Made by a program: the position numbers and the translations under genes. A DNA stretch of 64,000 nt. Origin: CAYTXJ01 sp965613025. Its GTDB lineage: Bacteria > Desulfobacterota > DSM-4660 > Desulfatiglandales > JALVMZ01. Each line of letters begins with the position of its first letter. Within the stretch, counting starts at the first letter, position 1. A model generated the notes under the pieces. It searched no databases. It saw only the letters and a list, made by a program, of their open reading frames with translations, and had not been told where the DNA came from. The DNA lies in the NCBI GenBank assembly GCA_965613025.1, contig CBFDUE010000001.1, positions 100,737 to 164,736 on the forward strand, in the 5' to 3' direction. Of the stretch, positions 51,355-60,101 are shown in pieces.

Positions 51355-51783
51355 ATGAAGACCACATATATAAAACCGAATCAGGTAGAGAGAAAGTGGT
51401 ATCTGGTAGATGCACAAGGTAAGGTATTGGGTAGGCTTGCAAGCAGGATTGCACATATACTCAGAGGAAAACACAAACCCATCTATGCACCCCATATGGA
51501 TACAGGGGATTTTGTGGTGGTAATAAATGCAGAGAAGATAAGGCTTACTGGAAAGAAGTGGGATACAAAGGAGTATTTTAGGCACAGTGGATATATGGGT
51601 GGGTTAAAGAGGATCCCCATAAAGAGGATGCTTAAAGAAAAACCAGAGGAGATCATTAGGCTTGCGGTTAAGAGGATGATCCCCCGAACACCCCTTGGAA
51701 GAAGGCAATTTAAAAAGCTAAAGGTCTATGCAGGGCCAGATCATCCCCATAAAGCCCAGAAAGTGGAGGTATTGGAGCTATAA
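51355..51783 (+). CDS. rplM: 50S ribosomal protein L13
   Basis: A 142-residue L13 with the whole family pattern: KWYLVDAQGKVLGRLASRIA near the N-terminus, KIRLTGKKWDTKEYFRHSGY in the middle and MIPRTPLGRRQFKKLKVYAG near the C-terminus. It is followed by rpsI with a one-base overlap of stop and start, the usual L13-S9 pair. Length is normal. Confidence 0.98.
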   Translation: MKTTYIKPNQVERKWYLVDAQGKVLGRLASRIAHILRGKHKPIYAPHMDTGDFVVVINAEKIRLTGKKWDTKEYFRHSGYMGGLKRIPIKRMLKEKPEEIIRLAVKRMIPRTPLGRRQFKKLKVYAGPDHPHKAQKVEVLEL

Positions 51784-52175
51784 TGGCAAAGGATCTTATT
51801 CATGCAGTGGGAAAGAGAAAGACAGCAGTGGCCAGAGTCTGGATGAAGCCAGGCACAGGGGTAATCACCATTAATAAGAGACCCATGGAGGAGTTTTTAA
51901 CCAGAGAGAGTGACAGAATATTTATAAAAAAGCCCTTAGAGCTTACAGGCACTCTGGGTAAATATGATTTCTATATAAATGTAAAGGGCGGGGGGATATC
52001 TGGTCAGGCAGGAGCAATAAGACATGGGATAAGTAAGGCATTGGAGATCCTGAATCCTGAATTCAGGCTACCCCTTAAAAAGGCTGGGATGTTAACAAGA
52101 GATCCCAGGGTAAAGGAAAGGAAGAAATACGGTCAACCTGGTGCCCGAAAACGCTTCCAATACTCCAAGAGGTAA
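51783..52175 (+). CDS. rpsI: 30S ribosomal protein S9
   Basis: A 130-residue S9: VGKRKTAVARVWMKPGTG near the N-terminus, YDFYINVKGGGISGQAGAIRHGISKAL in the middle and the invariant basic C-terminal tail ending GARKRFQYSKR, which contacts the P-site tRNA. It overlaps rplM by one base. No obvious terminator follows in the next 220 bases, which are otherwise without a gene I can support. Confidence 0.98.
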   Translation: MAKDLIHAVGKRKTAVARVWMKPGTGVITINKRPMEEFLTRESDRIFIKKPLELTGTLGKYDFYINVKGGGISGQAGAIRHGISKALEILNPEFRLPLKKAGMLTRDPRVKERKKYGQPGARKRFQYSKR

Positions 52176-52398
52176 TTTAAGGTCCTTTTCACCTGAGTAT
52201 TACATGAATATGGGAGGCTCATTCTTCACCTCCACCTCCATGAACCTGCCTTCCATTGCTTCCAACTATGCCATACTCACCTTTCCCCTTCTTCTTAATT
52301 AGAACTGCTCAATGGCCCTCTTTATCTTATGGAACGGTGTTAATATAACTTAATTAATTCCTTTATTTAGGGGAAAGTATTTTATAATATGCTTCAAG

Positions 52399-53961
52399 AT
52401 GAAGAGGTGTTTCATGAAGAGATTACCCATAGGGATACAGACATTTAGGAAGATAATTGAAGGTGGATATGTGTATGTGGATAAGACCAGATTTGCACTT
52501 AAGCTTATAGAGAGTGGTGGAGATTTTTATTTTCTATCCAGGCCTCGCAGATTTGGAAAGAGCCTTTTCTTAGATACTCTCTCTGAGATATTTAAGGGAA
52601 GCAAGGAGTTATTTAAGGGGCTATATATCTATGACAAATACGACTTTAAGCCCCATCCGGTTATCAGAATCAGCTTTGGAAGTGGGGATTACTCTGAGAT
52701 AGAAAGTATTTACAAAGAGATTCTGAGGATCTTAGAGAGGAACATAAGGGATTTAGGTATTGATTGCAAAGACAGGGAAGACTACAAGGGTTGCTTTGAA
52801 GAGCTTATCTATAATGCCAATCAGAGATACAAAAAGAAGGTGGTAGTGCTTGTAGATGAATATGACAAACCCATACTGGATAATATCCTAAATAAGGATA
52901 AGGCCAGAGAGGCAAGGGATATATTAAAGAATTTTTACTCCGTAATTAAGGATTCAGACCCATATATAAGGTTTGTGTTTATCACAGGGGTCAGTAAGTT
53001 TTCAAAGCTAAATCTATTCAGTGGATTGAATAATCTTAAAGATATTACTATCAGCAGGGAGTATGCAGATATATGTGGATACACCCATCATGATTTAGAA
53101 ACCGTGTTTTCAGAGCACTTAAGAGGTGCTGATTTAGAAAAGGTTAAGCTTTGGTATAATGGATACAACTATTTTGGAGAAAGACTCTACAATCCCTTTG
53201 ATATACTGCTTTTTATCTCAGATGGTTTTGAATTCAGGAATTATTGGTGGTCTACAGGAAATCCCTCCTTTTTAATAGATAAGATAAGGGATGAAAACTA
53301 CTACATACCTGAGCTTGAAGGGGCAGAGATCAGTGAGGAGCAATTAGATGCATTTGATGTGGAATACATTGATGTTCTGGCACTCTTTTGGCAGACAGGG
53401 TATCTTACATTTAAGGATAGGAGTGTGGATAACTTTGGGGTTTCCACCTATAGGCTCTGTATTCCCAATTTTGAAATAAGGCTTTCCCTGAATCATCTCT
53501 TTATTGACTATCTTACCAACCAGAGAAAGGAGAAATTAAGGTATAGAAGAAGCTTAGATAGGTGTTTAATAGGTGGGAACTTTGACTCTTTTATTGAGAC
53601 CTTAGGATCCATCTTTGCATCCATTCCCTATCAGAATTATGCAAATAATATAATCTCCAAGTATGAAGGATATTATAGTTCTGTGGTATATACATATCTC
53701 TGTGCCCTGGGATATGAGGTGATCCCTGAGGATAATACAAATAGAGGGAGGATTGATCTAACAATTAAGCTTCCAGATAAGGTGGTTATAATTGAATTTA
53801 AGGTGGATTCCCAAGAATCCCCCATAGAGCAGATAGAGAAGAAGGGATACTATGAAAAATACCTCTCCCTTAATATCCCCATATATCTAATCGGGATTAA
53901 GTTTGATAGCGCTCAAAGGAACATTTCAGAGTGGAAAGTGATTAAAAAAGAAGTTGGATAG
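52399..53961 (+). CDS. AAA-ATPase-like protein with PD-(D/E)XK nuclease-type C-terminus
   Basis: A 520-residue member of a widespread AAA-ATPase/DUF1703-type family. The N-terminal ATPase has Walker A in RPRRFGKS (residues 48-55) and Walker B in VVVLVDEYDKPI (about 147-158). The C-terminal third holds a PD-(D/E)XK core, GRIDLTIKLPDKVVIIEFKVD (near 452-472). The family expands in many anaerobes and is often multi-copy; its role is not known, though defence or mobile-element association is often proposed. An alternative start at Met7 (52417) is possible. It stands alone, with 223 and 164 bases of intergenic DNA on either side. Confidence 0.82.
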   Translation: MKRCFMKRLPIGIQTFRKIIEGGYVYVDKTRFALKLIESGGDFYFLSRPRRFGKSLFLDTLSEIFKGSKELFKGLYIYDKYDFKPHPVIRISFGSGDYSEIESIYKEILRILERNIRDLGIDCKDREDYKGCFEELIYNANQRYKKKVVVLVDEYDKPILDNILNKDKAREARDILKNFYSVIKDSDPYIRFVFITGVSKFSKLNLFSGLNNLKDITISREYADICGYTHHDLETVFSEHLRGADLEKVKLWYNGYNYFGERLYNPFDILLFISDGFEFRNYWWSTGNPSFLIDKIRDENYYIPELEGAEISEEQLDAFDVEYIDVLALFWQTGYLTFKDRSVDNFGVSTYRLCIPNFEIRLSLNHLFIDYLTNQRKEKLRYRRSLDRCLIGGNFDSFIETLGSIFASIPYQNYANNIISKYEGYYSSVVYTYLCALGYEVIPEDNTNRGRIDLTIKLPDKVVIIEFKVDSQESPIEQIEKKGYYEKYLSLNIPIYLIGIKFDSAQRNISEWKVIKKEVG

Positions 53962-54125
53962 ATAACTTATAGGGGAAAGCATTAAAAAGCATTCCTTATC
54001 TGTAAGCATCACCTGTTTAAGTAAGATGGGGTCAGGAATTCCTATTTTCCCTCCTTGACTATAAAGTTAATAATTTGTTTTATGGATTTCAAAATCTTAC
54101 TGAGACCTATAAACCTTAATGAAAG

Positions 54126-54872
54126 ATGAGGAGAGAGAAAAATATCCTCTTGGTGCTTGAATATGATGGAACAGAATATCTGGGCTGGCAGGTGCAGGTC
54201 CAAAGACCAACTGTGCAACAGGTGCTTCAAGATATCCTTAAAAAGATACTCAATGAAGAGGTAAAGATAGTTGGAGCAGGCAGAACAGATAGTGGAGTGC
54301 ATGCAAAGGGGCAGGTATGCAACTTTAAAACCACTTCTGGCATATCAGTGGAAGCGCTCAAAAAGGCATTAAACTCACTCCTTCCAAAGGACATATTCAT
54401 AAAGGAAGTAAAGGATTGCCCCCCTGATTTTCATGCAAGATATAGCGCCAAAAGCAAACTCTATGAGTATAGGATATTAAACTCAAAGGAAAGGGATGTG
54501 TTTTTGAGAAGATATGTATGGCATATTCCATATCCACTAAATCTCAGAGAGATGGCAAGATGTCTCAATATCTTAAAAGGGAGACACGATTTTTCCTCCT
54601 TTAGATCATCTGGAAGTAGCCAGAAGAATCCCGTAAGAAATATGCTAAGATCTGAACTTATCCCTTCCTCTAATGGCATAATACGCATGCTTTTTGAGGC
54701 AGACGGCTTTTTAAGGCATATGGTAAGAAATATTGTAGGGACTGTGGTGGATGTGGGAAGAGGAAGGCTTACCTATGAAGACTTCTTAGATATCTTTCAC
54801 TCCAAAGACAGAAAAAAGGCAGGCATAAAGGCACCTCCCCAGGGACTATATCTGATTGAGGTAAGATATTAG
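54126..54872 (+). CDS. truA: tRNA pseudouridine(38-40) synthase
   Basis: A 248-residue TruA that modifies the tRNA anticodon arm. The catalytic Asp is D55 in GAGRTDSGVHA. Other marks are LVLEYDGTEYLGWQ at the N-terminus, RYSAKSKLYEYRI, RGRHDFSSFRSSG-type segment and FLRHMVRNIVGTVVDVGRG. There is no clear ribosome site before the ATG. The stop lies four bases from the stop of a small convergent gene. Confidence 0.96.
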   Translation: MRREKNILLVLEYDGTEYLGWQVQVQRPTVQQVLQDILKKILNEEVKIVGAGRTDSGVHAKGQVCNFKTTSGISVEALKKALNSLLPKDIFIKEVKDCPPDFHARYSAKSKLYEYRILNSKERDVFLRRYVWHIPYPLNLREMARCLNILKGRHDFSSFRSSGSSQKNPVRNMLRSELIPSSNGIIRMLFEADGFLRHMVRNIVGTVVDVGRGRLTYEDFLDIFHSKDRKKAGIKAPPQGLYLIEVRY

Positions 54873-54875
54873 CTC

Positions 54876-55046
54876 TTATTCCAGATTATCTATTCTTAGA
54901 CCCTTCTGGGTGAGGGATTCAAATACAGTCGTGTGTATCTGTTTGAAGACCTGATCAAAATTGTTCACTGACACCCTTCCCATCTCAATAAGCTTGATAA
55001 TAATCTCCTTTGTAACCCTCAAGGCCAATTCATCCTCTGACTTCAT
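54876..55046 (-). CDS. Conserved-looking 56-residue protein
   Basis: A short gene reading MKSEDELALRVTKEIIIK at its start and continuing LIEMGRVSVNNFDQVFKQIHT to an end in KGLRIDNLE, with 56 codons before TAA. AGGGGG lies seven bases upstream of the ATG, a good ribosome site, and codon use looks like that of the neighbours. It predicts two or three amphipathic helices and no membrane segment. The stop is three bases from the truA stop. I recognise it only loosely as like small conserved proteins of Desulfobacterota whose function is unknown. Confidence 0.65.
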   Translation of the reverse strand: MKSEDELALRVTKEIIIKLIEMGRVSVNNFDQVFKQIHTTVFESLTQKGLRIDNLE

Positions 55047-55073
55047 CCTCTTACCCCCTAAAAAATCTTTTGA

Positions 55074-55122
55074 CCCCTACTGAAAAAAGGGAAGAAGGCA
55101 TCTCTTTTCTCTTCAGCAGGGG
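55074..55122 (-). terminator. Hairpin with T-tract downstream of the GNAT gene
   Basis: CCCCT-A-CTGAA (55074-55084) pairs with TTCAG-C-AGGGG (55112-55122) over 10 bp with one mismatch. On the minus strand it is followed by TCAAAAGATTTTTT, a usable T-tract. It would end transcription of the HDAC-GNAT pair before the small gene at 55046. The remainder of 55047-55173 has no other signal I can support. Confidence 0.55.
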
Positions 55123-55173
55123 CCAAGGGAGCTATGAAGATGGCCCATTAAGGCCCTCCCCATCTCCCATATA

Positions 55174-55686
55174 TTATCTTATTATAAACTCCATGCCTGT
55201 TTCAATTATATCTTTAGACATAAGATATGCATCCTGCCCTCTGTCGTAAAATACCCTTTCAACCCTCAATACCCTATATCCCATCCTCTGAAACAGCCTC
55301 TGTGCCCTTAGATTATCCACAGAGGTATGAAGATACAGTCTTCTAATTCCCAGATCCCTTAGCTCCTCCTCTGCCTTGAGTAATAGCTCTCTTCCTATAC
55401 CCATTCCCTGAAATTGGGGCCTTACAGCAATGGCAAGCACTTCAGGATAATTTGAAGCTGTTTGGCATGTATCAATGGGGCCTACCATTATGAATCCAGC
55501 CTTTTTATTTGAGTGTAAGGCCACAAATGTAACAGTGTTTCCAGATAAAAACCATCTCCTTATGGTCTTTTCATACCTTCCATATCTTTTAAAGGCCTTA
55601 CCACTAAGAGAGGATATCATCCATAGATCGGTAAATCTGGCATATCTTATATCTATCTTATTTAATGGATCTCCAAAACCCACCAT
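55174..55686 (-). CDS. GNAT-family N-acetyltransferase
   Basis: A 170-residue GNAT protein of the RimI/peptide or small-molecule acetyltransferase type. The acetyl-CoA-binding motif A is VLAIAVRPQFQGMGIGRELLLKAEEEL at about residues 85-111, followed by the usual LYLHTSVDNLRAQRLFQRMGYRV. It overlaps the end of the HDAC-like gene by 29 bases, so expression of acetyltransferase and deacetylase is coupled. The start codon is not certain because no ribosome site is placed clearly. Protein-lysine acetylation of metabolic enzymes is a reasonable role. Confidence 0.85.
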   Translation of the reverse strand: MVGFGDPLNKIDIRYARFTDLWMISSLSGKAFKRYGRYEKTIRRWFLSGNTVTFVALHSNKKAGFIMVGPIDTCQTASNYPEVLAIAVRPQFQGMGIGRELLLKAEEELRDLGIRRLYLHTSVDNLRAQRLFQRMGYRVLRVERVFYDRGQDAYLMSKDIIETGMEFIIR

Positions 55687-56710
55687 GGATACGCTTTACC
55701 ATCTCATAGACAGGATCTGTCATGGATCTATCAGCCTTACTAATAAGCTCTTCTACAGGGCTTATCTTCTGCTCCATTAACTCCTTTAACACCTCTCTTA
55801 CAGAATTCCTCAATCCCTCTAAATTATAGCCTCCTTCAAGGGTAATTACCAGTCTTCCATTACAACATCTCTCTGCTATATTCATAATCACCCTGCAGAT
55901 TGCTGAAAATCCATCAGGACTGACCCTCATCCCTCCGAGGGGATCGCCCATATAGATATCAAAACCGGCAGATACCAATACAAGCTGGGGTGAAAAATCT
56001 TCTGCAATGGGTCTTAGGACATTTTCATAGAGATATACATATTCGCTATCACCATAGCCTGGAGAGAGCGGAAGGTTCACAGTGTAGTGCATTCCCTCTT
56101 TAAGCCCTATCTCATTAAATCTGCCTGTTCCTGGATAATATGGATATTGATGGGTTGAAAAGTAAAGCACACTTGGATCATCTTCAAAGCTATGCTGGGT
56201 GGCATTTCCGTGATGAAGATCCCAATCTACGATCAACACCCTTTTAATATCAAAGGCACTTTGTGCATATCTGGCACCAATTGCCACATTGTTAAAGATA
56301 CAGAATCCCATTGCCCTATCTGCTTCAGCATGATGTCCAGGAGGTCTTACCAACGCAAAGGCATTATCCATATCACCATCTATAACTCCCTTAATAGCCT
56401 CACACAACCCACCTGCGGCAAGCAGTGCTGCCTCATAGCTATATGCATTGGTCTGGGTGTCAGGATCTAAGTATGTATAGGCCTTGCCTTGAGTGCTTTC
56501 TATCTTAGATATATAATGCTCTCGGTGAATATAGAGCAGCTCATCCTTTGTGGCCTCTCTGGGTGAAATTAAGACAAGATCCTTCTCTATTCCGCTCTTT
56601 GCTATCTCTTCATATATGGCCTCAAGCCTCTTGGGGCTTTCGGGATGCATGAGGCCCATCTCATGCATCATAAACCTTTCGTCCTTGACTATGCCTGTCT
56701 TTTTCATCAT
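55658..56710 (-). CDS. Histone-deacetylase-family (AcuC-like) protein
   Basis: A 350-residue zinc-dependent deacetylase. Catalytic and zinc ligands are recognisable: the paired His in LVRPPGHHAEADRAMGFCIFNNVAIGA and the DWDLHHGNATQ motif, followed by the family's LVSAGFDIYMGDPLGGMRVSPDGF stretch. It resembles AcuC, which deacetylates acetyl-CoA synthetase in Bacillus. The adjoining GNAT gene gives the opposite activity, so the pair could switch AMP-forming CoA ligases, two of which are in this window. Confidence 0.9.
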   Translation of the reverse strand: MMKKTGIVKDERFMMHEMGLMHPESPKRLEAIYEEIAKSGIEKDLVLISPREATKDELLYIHREHYISKIESTQGKAYTYLDPDTQTNAYSYEAALLAAGGLCEAIKGVIDGDMDNAFALVRPPGHHAEADRAMGFCIFNNVAIGARYAQSAFDIKRVLIVDWDLHHGNATQHSFEDDPSVLYFSTHQYPYYPGTGRFNEIGLKEGMHYTVNLPLSPGYGDSEYVYLYENVLRPIAEDFSPQLVLVSAGFDIYMGDPLGGMRVSPDGFSAICRVIMNIAERCCNGRLVITLEGGYNLEGLRNSVREVLKELMEQKISPVEELISKADRSMTDPVYEMVKRIHGGFWRSIK

Positions 56711-56786
56711 ATTTCTCCTGAAAACCTATTGCTCTTATTGAGGAAAGATAGGGACTTGTGAAAGACTCTGTCAAGGGAAATATGAA

Positions 56787-57101
56787 ATGATGTTTTTCTT
56801 TTTCATAGGTGGTATTCAGCCAAAGACAATAAGGCTGGATGATACCCCAAGAGTATGCCCTATATGTGGAACCACCAATGCCTATCTGAAAAGGACTGAC
56901 CACTACTTAAGCCTCTTTTTTATCCCCATATTGAGGGTTAAAAAGGGAGAGCCCTTTCTTTATTGTGAATACTGCAAGATGCCTGTGGAGCAGGAACATA
57001 GCATTGATGAATTTTTACCCTCCTATAAGCTCTGCTCCCGCTGTGGTAAGAGATTTGATCCTTCGTTTAATTTCTGTCCTTTTTGTGGAAAGAGGATTTA
57101 A
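56787..57101 (+). CDS. Zinc-ribbon protein with two ribbons
   Basis: A 104-residue protein with four CxxC knuckles: CPIC (about residue 24), CEYC (about 60), CSRC (about 83) and CPFC (about 97), forming two zinc ribbons around a hydrophobic middle strand (YLSLFFIPILRVKKGEPFL). Such proteins are common, poorly characterised regulators or scaffold proteins. It is followed seven bases later by an MFS transporter gene on the same strand, and may be co-transcribed with it. No family function can be named. Confidence 0.75.
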   Translation: MMFFFFIGGIQPKTIRLDDTPRVCPICGTTNAYLKRTDHYLSLFFIPILRVKKGEPFLYCEYCKMPVEQEHSIDEFLPSYKLCSRCGKRFDPSFNFCPFCGKRI

Positions 57102-57108
57102 CTAAAAG

Positions 57109-58245
57109 ATGCTCCTGCCCAATCTATCCATATTTTTTGTCTTTTCAAATATCTCCCTATTTTATCTATTTCCGCTTAGGCTAAAGGCACTTGGTGGAAC
57201 AGATCCACAGATAGGGTTTGTAATGTCTCTCTTTTCCATCTCAATGGTATTATCCAGACCTATCTGGGGAAGGATCATAAGTTCCTTTGGAGAAAGAAAG
57301 ATTATAATGATCTCTATACTTATTATCTCCTTCTCATCCCTTATCTATATCTTTTCAACTTCAATAGACTGCTTTCTTATGAACCTAAGACTCTTACATG
57401 GGCTGGGATTTTCAGGCTTTATTGCAGGGATATTTTCTCTCTTAAGTAAGACCACACCTAAGAGAAAGGCTGGAGCTACCTTTTCTTTCACTGGTATTGC
57501 CATAATGACATCAATGGCAATATCTCCATCCATTGGAGAGATATTAATATTAAGATATGGATTTAGCTCACTCTTTATCTCCGCATCTATCCTCTCTCTC
57601 ATACCGGCCTTTATTGTCCCTTTTATATCAAAGCAGAATCAATCTACTCTTATCCATCATTCCATTCAAAGACCATCTTATATGGTGTTTTTAAAGGAAA
57701 AGAGATTCCTGTATCTTTTGCTTTCAACCTGGATATTTTCTCACTCTCAGGCCACTGTCTTTAACTTTATATCATTGCTTTTAAAAGAGTATAAGGAGAT
57801 GCCAAGCACCTTCTTTTTCCCTTCATTTTCCATATCCATCCTGTCTCTCTTTATACTTTCAAAGACCCTTGACTCTGTAGAAAAGTCAAGGCTACTTAAG
57901 ATCTCTTATCCCATATACTCCCTTTCCATATTTCTGATTCCATTATCCATAAAGATGGATATATCTCTCTTATCCACCGCTATGTTTGGATATGGCATGG
58001 CCTCTCTATTTTCCATTCATAATACTCTTGCTGCCACCTATGGAGTTAAGGAACACAGGCACTATTCCATGTCCCTGTTTACAGCGGTATATGATCTTGG
58101 TTTTATTACAGGTCCAATTATGGGTGGACTTATATTAAATTATGCCAAATATGATATGTTAATGAACTATATGAGTATATTTTCAACTATAGGGGTTCTT
58201 ATTGCATTTAGCAATTTTCTAAATGAAAAGGAGACTAAGGGATGA
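57109..58245 (+). CDS. Major facilitator superfamily transporter
   Basis: A 378-residue MFS permease with about 12 hydrophobic helices. The family loop motif is seen as ISMVLSRPIWGRIISSFGERKIIMIS after helix 2, and GFSGFIAGIFSLLSKTTPKRKAGATFS follows later. Substrate is unknown; the sequence looks like the drug/metabolite efflux branch but that is a weak guess. Its stop overlaps the next gene by four bases. Confidence 0.88.
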   Translation: MLLPNLSIFFVFSNISLFYLFPLRLKALGGTDPQIGFVMSLFSISMVLSRPIWGRIISSFGERKIIMISILIISFSSLIYIFSTSIDCFLMNLRLLHGLGFSGFIAGIFSLLSKTTPKRKAGATFSFTGIAIMTSMAISPSIGEILILRYGFSSLFISASILSLIPAFIVPFISKQNQSTLIHHSIQRPSYMVFLKEKRFLYLLLSTWIFSHSQATVFNFISLLLKEYKEMPSTFFFPSFSISILSLFILSKTLDSVEKSRLLKISYPIYSLSIFLIPLSIKMDISLLSTAMFGYGMASLFSIHNTLAATYGVKEHRHYSMSLFTAVYDLGFITGPIMGGLILNYAKYDMLMNYMSIFSTIGVLIAFSNFLNEKETKG

Positions 58246-58520
58246 ACAAAAAAGAGCTCTTGGTGCAACTGGAACAGTTAGCAGATAGATTGGGGATAGA
58301 GATCCGATATGAAAGGATAAAAAATCCTGCAAATATCACAAGAGGGGGGCTCTGTAAGTTAAAAGGAAGGTATATTATTATTATTGATAGTAAAACCTCT
58401 GTTTCAGAGAGGGTGGAACTCATATCCAATATATTAAAAAGGTTTAATCTTAAAGATATCTATATACTTCCTGCATTGAGAAGGTTACTTGAAAGAGATG
58501 AGGCCTTAAGTTCTAAATAG
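58242..58520 (+). CDS. Small conserved-looking hypothetical protein
   Basis: A 92-residue protein I do not recognise. It begins with a helical stretch (NKKELLVQLEQLADRLGIEIRYER), has a GRYIIIIDSKTS beta segment in the middle and a helical C-terminus (SERVELISNILKRFNLKDIY). The overlap with the MFS gene by four bases (ATGA) and good coding character support it as real. The 3' end overlaps the convergent AccA-AccD-like gene by 15 bases. The alternating helix-strand-helix pattern suggests a compact soluble domain. Confidence 0.65.
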   Translation: MNKKELLVQLEQLADRLGIEIRYERIKNPANITRGGLCKLKGRYIIIIDSKTSVSERVELISNILKRFNLKDIYILPALRRLLERDEALSSK

Positions 58521-60095
58521 CCTCTTTCTGTTCTTTGCTCTCTGTCTTCTACACCTTAGGTAAAATTCCAGGTATCTTGCAATAACCCTTTTCATATCAT
58601 CTATATCTGACACATCTTGCACACCCCTCACCTCATGAAAGATATCTATGGAAGAATATATCTCTTTGGATCTGTTATGTAGTTCAAGGCCTTTTATAGT
58701 AGGAAATCCCCACCTCTCCATTAAAAAGGGATGAAAAGGAGATATCATGGCATCCTCTTGTGCTATTACCACATCCCCAAGCAGGCAATGGAGTCTGAAA
58801 GAGAGATCCAATTGTGGATGGGAAAGCACACTTATGTAAGGAAGCCCCTGTCTTTTAAGGCGGATTATGGCTTCAATACACTTTGCAATCTGTATAAGAG
58901 AAATCACACCCTCCTGCACCCTGAAGCCATCTCCACAAGAGATATGAACCAGAGGAAGACCCTCTTCAATTGCAGTATCCACTGCCTTTCTAAATCTTTC
59001 CCCATATACTATACCAATGCTTCCCCTCATAAATTCATATTCATCTACCAAAAATACCACAGGTATATGAAATATCCTCCCCTTTCCCACAACAAGCGAC
59101 TCATTAAATCCTCCCTCTGTTTCAAGCTCTCTAAGCTCTTCAAGATATGCACGGGATACCATATCTTCGTCCAAAAATCTTTCAGCTCTAAAATCCCCAA
59201 AAAGCTCATAAAAACTGCCTGAATCAACAATCCTCTCAATCCACTCTGATGCATTGGATATCCCTGAAAAAGAGAGCTTTCTTGATAAAAGCTCTTTGTA
59301 GCTCTTTTCATATCTATGAAAGAGAGACAGATACCCATCCTGCCCCCTTCTTTTAAAGGCCTTCTTTATGGGCCTTTCAATATATCTTTTAATCAAGGAT
59401 CCACCCTTGCCTTTCATAATGCCTGCTCTTTTAACCCTTCTCTCTCTATTAGATATGAGTTTCCTTATCTTAGAGCGGGAAAGCTCTTTAAATGCCCTAT
59501 TTAAAAACTGTTCAATTACAATTACCTGATCTGCCCCTTCTCCTTCAGGACTCCTAATTATTCTGTTAATAAGCCCAAGCTCTTTTAGAAATTTATCATT
59601 TGGACATTGAAGGATAAGGCCTTCAACTTCAGGACTTCCATAGATATCAGAGGGTATAACTGATATGGCTGATCTCTCAATCTTTGCCCGAATATCTGTG
59701 ATATGAAACGGTAGAGATTCATAGAGCATACATCCTGAATATGCAATTGATATGGTTCTAACTGGAATTGAAAGGAGGGTCTTAAGGAGTTGAGCCATAA
59801 AAAATGGTCTGAAAAATACCAAGGAATCCAGGGGCCTACTTAAGAGATTCAGATTTAAAAAAAGGAGGATATATGTCCTGTCTCTTTCAGACTCTTTGGC
59901 CTCTTCAATAAGATCCCATATATTGGACAGCTCTATACACTGAAGACCCTTCTCATTACCCTTTAAAACTCCTATAAACAGCTTTTTACCTCTATATTCT
60001 GCCTTTGCAGCAATTAACCCCTTTGCCTTTCCCTCTTTTATCCTTAAATTATCAAAAAGTATTTCCAATACCCTCTCTGGATCCATCTCAGGCAT
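58506..60095 (-). CDS. Degenerate AccA-AccD-like carboxyltransferase fusion
   Basis: A 529-residue protein with two crotonase-fold halves. In the N-terminal half, the segment AISVIPSDIYGSPEVEG followed by KELGLINRIIRSPEGEGADQ at about residues 146-190 resembles the acetyl-CoA carboxylase alpha C-terminal region. In the C-terminal half, ISCGDGFRVQEGVISLIQIA and GLPYISVLSHPQLDLSFRLHCLLGDVVIAQEDAMISPF resemble AccD. The AccD oxyanion glycines (normally TGG) are replaced by LDL and the AccA glycine-rich loop is absent. It is probably not an active carboxyltransferase. It is six bases downstream of the AsmA-like gene on the same strand. Confidence 0.65.
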   Translation of the reverse strand: MPEMDPERVLEILFDNLRIKEGKAKGLIAAKAEYRGKKLFIGVLKGNEKGLQCIELSNIWDLIEEAKESERDRTYILLFLNLNLLSRPLDSLVFFRPFFMAQLLKTLLSIPVRTISIAYSGCMLYESLPFHITDIRAKIERSAISVIPSDIYGSPEVEGLILQCPNDKFLKELGLINRIIRSPEGEGADQVIVIEQFLNRAFKELSRSKIRKLISNRERRVKRAGIMKGKGGSLIKRYIERPIKKAFKRRGQDGYLSLFHRYEKSYKELLSRKLSFSGISNASEWIERIVDSGSFYELFGDFRAERFLDEDMVSRAYLEELRELETEGGFNESLVVGKGRIFHIPVVFLVDEYEFMRGSIGIVYGERFRKAVDTAIEEGLPLVHISCGDGFRVQEGVISLIQIAKCIEAIIRLKRQGLPYISVLSHPQLDLSFRLHCLLGDVVIAQEDAMISPFHPFLMERWGFPTIKGLELHNRSKEIYSSIDIFHEVRGVQDVSDIDDMKRVIARYLEFYLRCRRQRAKNRKRLFRT

Positions 60096-60101
60096 AATCT
60101 C

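Noticed and set aside
52399..53961. Defence system or transposon component
   Set aside because: The ATPase/PD-(D/E)XK family is often near mobile DNA, but here no second system gene or terminal repeat accompanies it, so no system is called.
58242..60095. Active acetyl-CoA carboxylase carboxyltransferase
   Set aside because: The catalytic glycine pairs are missing in both halves, so an active enzyme is not supported despite clear similarity.
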